64,000 nucleotides of DNA, from the NCBI GenBank assembly GCA_041396905.1, contig JAWKXQ010000013.1, positions 1-64,000 of the forward strand, written 5' to 3'. The notes beneath the pieces were generated by a model. The model was given only the letters and a program-made list of their open reading frames with translations, was not told the origin of the DNA and made no database searches. The stretch is from JACXVD01 sp020446665 (GTDB taxonomy: Bacteria; Pseudomonadota; Alphaproteobacteria; Sphingomonadales; Sphingomonadaceae). The position numbers and the translations under genes are program-made. Positions 37,164 to 43,765 of the stretch are shown in pieces. Positions within the stretch are counted from its first letter, which is position 1, and every line of letters starts with the position of its first letter.

Positions 37164-37814
37164 TCAATCCTCGCTGCTATCCTCTTCAGCGTCAGCTTCA
37201 GCTTCACCTTCTGCGGCAGCGGCACCTTCAGCGCGCTTCAGAGCAGAGGGAGCAACCACAGTGGCGATGGTGAAGTCACGATCCGTGATCGCGCTCTCGC
37301 TGCCAGCAGGCAGAGTGACTTCGCTGATGTGGATCGAATCGCCCACATCCTTGCCCGTCACGTCGATCACGATTTCGCTCGGGATCTTGTCTGCAGCGCA
37401 GATCAGGTCGAGTTCGTGGCGAACCACGTTCAGCACGCCGCCCTTCTTCAGGCCGGGGCTGGCTTCTTCATTGGCGAACACAACCGGGACCTGCACTTCC
37501 ACCTTGGCATCCTTCGAAAGGCGCAGGAAGTCAGCATGGATCGGGCGGTCACTAACCGGGTGCAGGGCGACGTCCTTGGGAATGGTACGGATAGTTTCCT
37601 TGCCCAGTTCGATCATCACGATGGAGTTCATCATGTGCCCGGTATCGAGCAGACGCTGAAGCAGCTTTGCTTCAACGTGGATCGTGGTGGGTTCTTCCTT
37701 GCCGCCATAGATCACAGCGGGGACACGGCCTTCGCGACGCAGTGCACGGGAGGCTCCCTTGCCAGCCCGTTCGCGCGTCTCGGCCGGCAGGGTCAGAGCG
37801 TCGCTCATATTCAA
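37164..37814 (-). CDS. rplY: 50S ribosomal protein L25/Ctc
   Basis: 216-aa long form of L25 (Ctc/TL5), binding 5S rRNA. N-terminal L25 domain (GKGASRALRREGRVPAVIYG; DVALHPVSDRPIHADFLRLS), then the C-terminal beta domain (VEVQVPVVFANEEASPGLKK; VIDVTGKDVGDSIHISEVTL) and an acidic Ala/Glu/Asp tail. Typical of alphaproteobacteria. It is upstream of pth on the same strand. Confidence 0.96.
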   Translation of the reverse strand: MNMSDALTLPAETRERAGKGASRALRREGRVPAVIYGGKEEPTTIHVEAKLLQRLLDTGHMMNSIVMIELGKETIRTIPKDVALHPVSDRPIHADFLRLSKDAKVEVQVPVVFANEEASPGLKKGGVLNVVRHELDLICAADKIPSEIVIDVTGKDVGDSIHISEVTLPAGSESAITDRDFTIATVVAPSALKRAEGAAAAEGEAEADAEEDSSED

Positions 37815-37927
37815 AGCCTTTCGAAATGCATTGTTTCACATGGTATTCCCGCCATGCCTCCAGGGATGACCATGGCAGGGAAGGGCGCGCCTATAACGGG
37901 GCAGCCGCGAAAAGCAAGGAAAAGGCG

Positions 37928-38866
37928 CTATTGCACCCGGATCGAAACAATCCCGCGATCCGCGAGTTCTTCCTGCACGCTGTCTTCACCTGCCAGATGT
38001 CCGGCACCCACAGCGACAAACACTACGCCGGGCTGGTCAAGCCGGTCATCAATCCATTGTGCCCAGGTCCGGTTACGCTGCAGCAGGAGCTGTTCCATCA
38101 GCACCGGATCGCCCATGCTGCCATTCATCAGTTCGGCGAGCCCATTGGCATCGCCCTCCACCCATTCGCCGACCATCTGGTCGATCATCGGCTTGATACC
38201 TTCAATCCCCTCGGCCACTTCCATCAGATAGCTGATCTGGCTTTCCAGCGGCAGTTCATCGAACAGCGTCAGCTGATATTCGATGCTTTCCAGCTCGCCA
38301 CGCTTCATGCCGGCCGGCGCATTGGTAGCCAGCACTTTTTCAACCCCGGAATTGGGATCATAGCCTTGCTGCAACAGCGGCAGCATGGACAGCATCATGG
38401 CTGCATACCAGGGTTCGAACCGGTCGAAAGCGGCGGGTGGCAGATTGATGCTGGCCATCGCCTTTTCGTAACTGGCGCGCTGGTCCTCATTCAGCAAATC
38501 CCGCAAATTCTGGCCCGGCGGGAGGATCGCCTTGCTGGCCACCAATTGTTGCATCTGGCCGGGATTGGATTCGTCCAGCATGACTTCCGTAACCAGCATG
38601 TCGGACCCGGCAAAGGCTTCCGCAATGGTCCCCTTGTACCAGACCACATCCTTGGGCAGCGCGTGGATCGTGCCGAACAGGTAGATGGTCGTATCTTCAT
38701 CCGCGACCTTCCACAGGGCCGGGCCTTCGCGGACGGGTTCTGCCGCAACCGCAACCGGAGCAGAGGCAACACCTGCCTCCTGAGCCTGCTGAGCGCAGGC
38801 AGGCAGCGTGAAGGCGAGGGCTGTCGCGCCAAGCAGGGCCGTAAGGCGGCGGGCAGAGAGTTTCAT
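37928..38866 (-). CDS. TraB/GumN family protein, copy 1
   Basis: 312-aa protein: signal peptide ending around LAFTLPACAQQ (possible lipobox), then the TraB/GumN domain with LWKVADEDTTIYLFGTIHAL (GTxH motif), DMLVTEVMLDE (conserved Glu) and the C-terminal VVFVAVGAGHLAGEDSVQEE (GxxH). Related proteins are proposed metalloproteases (Tiki-like). The start MKLSARRLTALLG was chosen over a longer frame from 38938 that would overlap the upstream gene. It sits directly downstream of a second, more divergent copy. Confidence 0.88.
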   Translation of the reverse strand: MKLSARRLTALLGATALAFTLPACAQQAQEAGVASAPVAVAAEPVREGPALWKVADEDTTIYLFGTIHALPKDVVWYKGTIAEAFAGSDMLVTEVMLDESNPGQMQQLVASKAILPPGQNLRDLLNEDQRASYEKAMASINLPPAAFDRFEPWYAAMMLSMLPLLQQGYDPNSGVEKVLATNAPAGMKRGELESIEYQLTLFDELPLESQISYLMEVAEGIEGIKPMIDQMVGEWVEGDANGLAELMNGSMGDPVLMEQLLLQRNRTWAQWIDDRLDQPGVVFVAVGAGHLAGEDSVQEELADRGIVSIRVQ

Positions 38867-38924
38867 AGTCCAATCCTTCTTGAGCAGCATCAGGTAACGA
38901 ATCGCCTTGCTGGATAAAGCAAAC

Positions 38925-39989
38925 CTATTGCGCGGCAAGCGTTTCCGCAGTGTTGATGCGCTCCACAGTCAGGCCGCGTTCGGCCAACATGTCCTGCACT
39001 GAACCGCGTCCCCACAAATGACCAGCGCCCACCGCGACAAAGACCACGCCGGGTTGCTCCAGCCGCTTGTCCAGCCACACAGCCCAGGCGCGATTACGAT
39101 TGGTCAGCATGACATCGCGAAAGGCCGGACCATGTTCTGCCACCATGAAATCTTCATCGGGAATCTGAACATCCTCTCCCCGAGCCCATTTATGCTCGTC
39201 AGCGAAGGGATCAGGTGTGGGGGGATCAGCTGCAGTTCCCTTTTTCGCACCGGGCGCGGCGTTATTATTCCCCGTATCCGACATGCCCCAGAAGCTATCG
39301 ATGGACACACCATCCCAGCGGGTCAGTTCATCATCCAGCAAGGAAATGAAGGGGGCTTCATCCAGCGTAAGCAAATTCTGCGTCACGGTCCCGGAATCCT
39401 CGATGGAAAGAATGGGCCGTCCACTTTGCCTGAATTCCGCCTCCAGGATCGTTTCCACGCCCAGCTCTCCGGACGAACCCAGATCATCCATCTGCGCCAT
39501 GCCCAGCATCATGAAGCTGAAAATGGGCGGCATGCGATCCACCATCTCGACCGGCATGTCCATAAATCCGATCAGCTTTTTCCATTTCGCGGCGGAGGCA
39601 GGTGACAGCCGGCTCGAAATGGGCTCCCGCTTGGTGATATCGCCGATCATGGCCTCCACCACAGTGTCAATCTGGCCATCCATCTCCTCGTCGCTCGTTT
39701 CCACCACCAGCACATCCGCGCTGGCGATCACCCGGTTGAGCGGGGCAGTGCGCCATTCCAGACCTGCCGGCAGGACGTGGAAGGTCCCGAACAGATAGAT
39801 ATGCGTATCGTCATCACGCAGCAGCCACAGGGCGGGGCTGGGCGCATAGTCCTGCACCACCGGGGCAGGAGATGCGGACTGCTGCGCCGGTGGTGCAGGA
39901 TTATTATCCCCCGCACTTGCAGGCGTGGCAAAGGCAAGGCCGGCAATCAGCACGCCAGTGCACAGGCCGCGAATTGACTTGTTCATCAT
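38925..39989 (-). CDS. TraB/GumN family protein, copy 2
   Basis: About 354 aa from the double ATG at 39986-39989. Signal peptide (LCTGVLIAGLAFATPASA), then the same domain plan as copy 1: LWLLRDDDTHIYLFGTFHVL, DVLVVETSDEEMD and a C-terminal VVFVAVGAGHLWGRGSVQDM. Relative to copy 1 it has an additional Pro/Asp-rich insertion before the C-terminal block (APGAKKGTAADPPTPDPF). Tandem duplication is likely old, given the divergence. Confidence 0.87.
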   Translation of the reverse strand: MMNKSIRGLCTGVLIAGLAFATPASAGDNNPAPPAQQSASPAPVVQDYAPSPALWLLRDDDTHIYLFGTFHVLPAGLEWRTAPLNRVIASADVLVVETSDEEMDGQIDTVVEAMIGDITKREPISSRLSPASAAKWKKLIGFMDMPVEMVDRMPPIFSFMMLGMAQMDDLGSSGELGVETILEAEFRQSGRPILSIEDSGTVTQNLLTLDEAPFISLLDDELTRWDGVSIDSFWGMSDTGNNNAAPGAKKGTAADPPTPDPFADEHKWARGEDVQIPDEDFMVAEHGPAFRDVMLTNRNRAWAVWLDKRLEQPGVVFVAVGAGHLWGRGSVQDMLAERGLTVERINTAETLAAQ

Positions 39990-40129
39990 GCACCTGATTC
40001 TAGGCAATGTTTCTCCCAAGGCGAGCAAATTTTGCACCCGCGCCGTTGACGCATTTCGGAGCTTACGCCATGGGCACTGCCCATGAGTGCTGCACGCAAA
40101 CAACCGCTATTACGCGCGACCCGTCAAAG

Positions 40130-40965
40130 TCCTTTCAGGACATGATCCTCGCCGCTCCATGATTTCTGGAGCGCACAGGGCTGCCTGATCCTCAGCCCTA
40201 TAACGCGTGCTGCATGAGGGCGAGGACCATTTCATGACCTGCAACGCTGGGGCGGAGCCGTGGAATGCGGCCTTCGTCCAGCCCTGCGAACCGCCGACTG
40301 ACGGCCCATATGGCGAGAACCCCAACCGGTTGCGGCATTATTACCAGTATCAGGTGATCTGGAAAATATTCACGCCAGATCAAGATCTCTATCTGCAGTC
40401 TTCCAGTGATCAGGATCGACCCGCTCAACACGATATCCGCTTTGTCGAGGATGACTGGAAAGCCCACGCTGGGCGCATGGGGCTGGGCTGAAATCTGGTG
40501 CGACGGGATGGAAGTGCCAGTTTTACCTATTTTCAGCAGATGGGCGGTTTCGACTGCAAGCCGGTGGCGGGCGAGCTGACTTATGGGCTGGAACGCCTCG
40601 CCATGTATATCCAGGGCGTCGACAATGTGTACGACCTCGCCTTCAACACAGGCGTGACCTATAGCGACGTGTTCCTCGAAAACGAGCGGCAAATGTCCAA
40701 GTGGAACTTCGAGATTGCCGAGACGAAGGCGCTGTTCGACCTGTTCCGCAAGGCTGTGGCTGAGTGCAATAACTGCCTCGCCAATGAAGTGCCCGTGCCG
40801 CCTATGAGCAAGCGATCGAAGCCAGCCACATCTTCAGCATTGCAGGCGCGCGGCGTGATCCAGCGTGCAGAGACGGGCCGCTTCCCGGGCCAAGTGCGCG
40901 ATCTCGCGCGCGGTTCGTGTGAAATATATGGAGAAGAGAAAGAGCGCTGGATGGCACAATATGAG
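40130..40965 (+). pseudogene. glyQ: Glycyl-tRNA synthetase alpha subunit, degraded
   Basis: GlyQ charges tRNA-Gly together with GlyS. Recognisable blocks appear in order but in different frames: SFQDMIL (frame of 40130), HDFWSAQGCLIL (frame of 40158), EPWNAAFVQPC and GPYGENPNRLRHYYQYQVI (frame of 40207), PTLGAWG and IWCDGMEV (frame of 40460), FTYFQQMGGFDCKPVAGELT to SKWNFEIAE (frame of 40498), YEQAIEASHIF (frame of 40803), then LQARGVI and GRFPGQVRDLARGSCEIY (back in the 40498 frame). That is at least six frame changes plus substitutions in conserved positions. No intact protein can be made. Position before glyS and ppdK is the normal glyQ place. Confidence 0.88.
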
Positions 40966-41004
40966 GTGGACAGCATGAATATCGCGATCCACGCAAACCT
41001 CGTC

Positions 41005-41081
41005 ACCCCTGCGCGAGCGGGGTCAGATGACTTCTCTGGCACGCATCACGGCCCTTGGCTGGGCCCCTGCCTCCGCAGGGG
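41005..41081. repeat. Two GC-rich palindromes between glyQ remnant and glyS
   Basis: ACCCCTGCGCGAGCGGGGT (41005-41023) and CCCCTGC-CTCC-GCAGGGG (41064-41081) are hairpin-forming and differ from the GIY-YIG-flanking repeats. They resemble the intergenic REP-type palindromes common in sphingomonads. Confidence 0.6.
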
Positions 41082-41097
41082 CGACGGGAGAAAGTAG

Positions 41098-43419
41098 ATG
41101 ACTGACTTCCTCCTCGAACTCCGTAGCGAAGAAATCCCCGCCCGGATGCAGAAGGGCGCGCGGGCTGATCTGGAAAAGCTGTTCCGCGAACAGATGGGCG
41201 CAGCCGGCGTTGCCGTGGGCGAGCTGACCATCTGGTCCACCCCGCGCCGCCTCGCGCTCATCGCGCGCAGCCTGCCGCAAGCGACTGAGGCGATCAGCGA
41301 AGAGGCCAAGGGCCCGCCCGAAGGTGCTCCCGATCAGGCGATTGATGGCTTTTGCCGCAAGAACGGCGTCACCCGCGATCAGCTGGAGCTGCGCGAAGTA
41401 AAGGGCCGCAACACCTATTTCGCGGTGATCAACAAGCCGGGCCGCGCAGTGAAGGATGTGCTCGCCGAAGCGATCCCCGCCATCATTCGTGCCTTCCCCT
41501 GGCCCAAGAGCCAGCGCTGGGGCGCGGCCAGCATCAGCACGGAAAGCCTGCGCTGGGTGCGCCCGCTCTCCGGCATTGTGGCGATCTTTGGCGAAGAACT
41601 GGTTGAATGCGACGTTGCCGGGCTTTCGTCCGGCTATGCCACCAAGGGCCACCGGTTCCATTCCCCCGGTGACATCACCATCGGCTCTGCCGACGATTAC
41701 GCAGAGAAGCTGCGCGCCTGCCATGTGATCGTCAATCACGAGGAAAGGCAGGACATCATCCGCTCCGGTGCCAAGGCGGCGGCAGAAGCAGCCGGGCTGG
41801 TGCTGGTGGAGGATGAAGGTCTGGTGGTTGAAAATGCCGGGCTGACCGAATGGCCCGTGCCGCTGCTGGGCCGCTTCGACGAGAATTTCCTCAGCGTCCC
41901 GCCCGAAGTGATCCAGCTGACCGCCCGCGTAAACCAGAAATATTTCGTGTGCAAAAAACCCTCTCCCCTTCAGGGGAGAGGGAGGAGCCCCGAAGGGGCG
42001 GAGGGTGTGGGGCCTGTGGGCAACATTCCCCACCCCCCGACCCCCTCCCCTGAAGGGGAGGGGGAGATGCTGGCCAATGCCTTCATCTGCACTGCCAATA
42101 TCACCGCTGATGACGGCGGCGCAGCGATTGTCGATGGCAACCGCAAAGTGCTGGCCGCACGGCTTGCCGATGCGCGCTTCTTCTGGGAAGTCGATCTGAA
42201 GACTTCGCTGGAGGATCACGCGAAGAAGCTGGAGCGCATCACCTTCCACGAGAAGCTGGGAACGGTTGCCGACAAGGTTGATCGCGTGGCCAAGCTGGCG
42301 CGGTGGCTGGTGAAAGAAGGAATCATCCTCCCCGAAACGGGGAGGGGGACCGCGAGCGAAGCTCGGGGTGGAGGGGCACCCGCCGCAAGCGCGACCCCGC
42401 AAGGTCTTTCCACACCGAACGTGCCCCTCCACCATCCAGCGGATGGTCCCCCACCCCCGTTGGGGGAGGATGTGGCGCATCTGGCCAACCTCGCCGAACA
42501 GGCTGCGCGTCTGTGCAAGGCTGATCTCGTCACAGAAATGGTTGGCGAATTCCCCGAATTGCAGGGGTTGATGGGCGGGTATTACGCCCGCGCCGAAGGG
42601 CTTGATCCGCAAGTCGCCGACGCAATCCGCGATCACTACAAGCCGGTGGGGCAGGGTGATGAGGTGCCGACGGCGCCGGTAACGGTGGCGGTGAGTTTGG
42701 CGGATAAAATTGACTCGGTTGCTGGCTTCTTTTTTGTTGGGCAAAGGCCATCAGGTTCCAAAGATCCGTATGCACTACGTCGCAGTGCGCTTGGAATTTT
42801 GCAAATTATTGTCGAAAATGGCTTGCGACTGAAACTGATTGGAGTTTTTGCGCAGGCATATTTCGAGTTTAGCGGCCCGATCAAGAGGCGTCTTCAGGCA
42901 GAGGTTGACGCTTTGGAGGAGGAAAAATCTCTTCTCGAAGCGACAAAGCCTGTAATTGTTGTTGATGGAAAAACCTATTTTCACCCAGTTGGAAGTATCG
43001 AAAGAGCTTGGAATGCAAGCTCATGGCCGTCGATTGAAATCGCGCGAAACCTCCAGTTTTCTGACGGAACTGAATATGTCTTAGGGATCTTTGACTTCTT
43101 CGCCGACCGCCTCAAGGTCCAACAGCGCGAAGCGGGTGTCCGTCACGATCTGATCGACGCGGTGTTCGCACTTGGCGGCGAGGATGATCTCGTCCGTCTG
43201 CTCGCCCGTGTTCATGCCTTGCAGAGCTTCATGGCTACTGACGACGGCAAAAACCTCCTCGCCGGGTACAAGCGCGCGGCGAATATCCTCAAGAAGGAGG
43301 AGTGGCCGCCCAATCCCTCTACCCTTCAGGGGAGAGGGAGGAGCGCCGAAGGCGCGGAGGGTGTGGGGGATGTAGCCTCTGACCCGTCGGACATTTCCCC
43401 ACCCCAACCCCTCCCCTGA
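41098..43419 (+). CDS. glyS: Glycyl-tRNA synthetase beta subunit, with inserted repeats and premature end
   Basis: The frame gives 773 aa against about 690 for typical GlyS. N-terminus TDFLLELRSEEIPARMQKGA, HD-like central domain (LEDHAKKLERITFHEKLGTV; LVTEMVGEFPELQGLMGGYY) and the last in-frame family block FFADRLKVQQREAGVRHDL to GYKRAANILKKEEW are all recognisable. Three palindromic elements are translated in frame: about residues 288-322, 410-458 and 740 to the end. A low-GC block lies at about residues 530-662. The last element brings a stop, so the C-terminal part of the DALR anticodon-binding domain lies out of frame downstream (43434-43706). With glyQ ruined, its function is doubtful. 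Confidence 0.85.
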   Translation: MTDFLLELRSEEIPARMQKGARADLEKLFREQMGAAGVAVGELTIWSTPRRLALIARSLPQATEAISEEAKGPPEGAPDQAIDGFCRKNGVTRDQLELREVKGRNTYFAVINKPGRAVKDVLAEAIPAIIRAFPWPKSQRWGAASISTESLRWVRPLSGIVAIFGEELVECDVAGLSSGYATKGHRFHSPGDITIGSADDYAEKLRACHVIVNHEERQDIIRSGAKAAAEAAGLVLVEDEGLVVENAGLTEWPVPLLGRFDENFLSVPPEVIQLTARVNQKYFVCKKPSPLQGRGRSPEGAEGVGPVGNIPHPPTPSPEGEGEMLANAFICTANITADDGGAAIVDGNRKVLAARLADARFFWEVDLKTSLEDHAKKLERITFHEKLGTVADKVDRVAKLARWLVKEGIILPETGRGTASEARGGGAPAASATPQGLSTPNVPLHHPADGPPPPLGEDVAHLANLAEQAARLCKADLVTEMVGEFPELQGLMGGYYARAEGLDPQVADAIRDHYKPVGQGDEVPTAPVTVAVSLADKIDSVAGFFFVGQRPSGSKDPYALRRSALGILQIIVENGLRLKLIGVFAQAYFEFSGPIKRRLQAEVDALEEEKSLLEATKPVIVVDGKTYFHPVGSIERAWNASSWPSIEIARNLQFSDGTEYVLGIFDFFADRLKVQQREAGVRHDLIDAVFALGGEDDLVRLLARVHALQSFMATDDGKNLLAGYKRAANILKKEEWPPNPSTLQGRGRSAEGAEGVGDVASDPSDISPPQPLP
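41959..42064. repeat. Palindromic element 1 inside glyS (family A)
   Basis: A 106-bp insert bounded by hairpins: CCCTCTCCCC-TTCA-GGGGAGAGGG (41959-41982) and CCCCCTCCCC-TGAA-GGGGAGGGGG (42041-42064). It is translated in frame as Pro/Gly/Glu-rich sequence without a stop, between NQKYFVCKK and MLANAFICTANI, which are family sequence. Confidence 0.85.
42324..42472. repeat. Palindromic element 2 inside glyS (family B)
   Basis: A 149-bp insert with perfect 10-bp terminal inverted repeats, CATCCTCCCC (42324-42333) and GGGGAGGATG (42463-42472), and further internal pairing (GGAGGGGCA against TGCCCCTCC). It is translated in frame between KLARWLVKEG and VAHLANLAEQAARLCKADL. Confidence 0.85.
42690..43090 (+). 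other. Low-GC segment within glyS
   Basis: Three sampled 60-base lines inside (from 42721, 42781 and 42961) have 48%, 42% and 42% GC, clearly below the GC-rich glyS sequence on both sides. The reading frame stays open. It encodes VSLADKIDSVAGFFFVGQRP, then about 70 residues of unusual sequence (for example RLQAEVDALEEEKSLLEATK) not expected in GlyS, returning to family sequence at FFADRLKVQQREAG. This looks like imported DNA, probably by recombination with a lower-GC homologue; mosaic origin is inferred from composition only. Confidence 0.65.
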
Positions 43420-43428
43420 AGGGGAGGG
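43315..43428. repeat. Palindromic element 3 at the glyS 3' end (family A)
   Basis: A 114-bp copy of the family-A element: left hairpin from CCCTCTACCCTTCAGGGG (43315-43338), right hairpin CCCTCCCC-TGAA-GGGGAGGG (43409-43428). The TGA of the right loop is read in phase here and ends glyS, while in element 1 the same TGA is read in another phase. It is 8 bases longer than element 1. Confidence 0.85.
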
Positions 43429-43433
43429 CTTGA

Positions 43434-43706
43434 AGTGGGCTTTCCTACACGCCCGAAATAGCGGAGAAGGAGCTGATCGACGCATTGGCGGTGGCGGCGC
43501 CCAAGGCCAATGCTGCGATTGCCGCGGAAGATTTCGAAGCTGCCATGGCAGCCCTCGCAACCCTGCGCGCGCCGATTGACCGCTTCTTTGACGAGGTAAC
43601 GGTGAACGATGCCGACGAAAGCAAACGGGAAAACAGGCTTAACCTGCTTGCAGCGTTCCGTGCTGCAGTGCACAATGTCGCTGACTTCTCCAAAATCGAA
43701 GGCTAG
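43434..43706 (+). pseudogene. glyS: Displaced C-terminal end of GlyS
   Basis: About 90 codons in a frame different from the upstream glyS frame: YTPEIAEKELIDALAVAAPK, then FEAAMAALATLRAPIDRFFD and RLNLLAAFRAAVHNVADFSK, ending at 43706. This is the normal end of the GlyS DALR anticodon-binding domain. The frame is closed just upstream (TGA at 43431) and has no good start of its own. The frame break coincides with palindromic element 3. Confidence 0.85.
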
Positions 43707-43765
43707 AATTTTGCCCTTGGACACTGTGACAAGTGTGACATTGGTTCAGACAGGACGGGATTAGA

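Noticed and set aside
41023..42744. 573-codon minus-strand frame over glyS
   Set aside because: Antisense shadow of glyS, including translated repeats.
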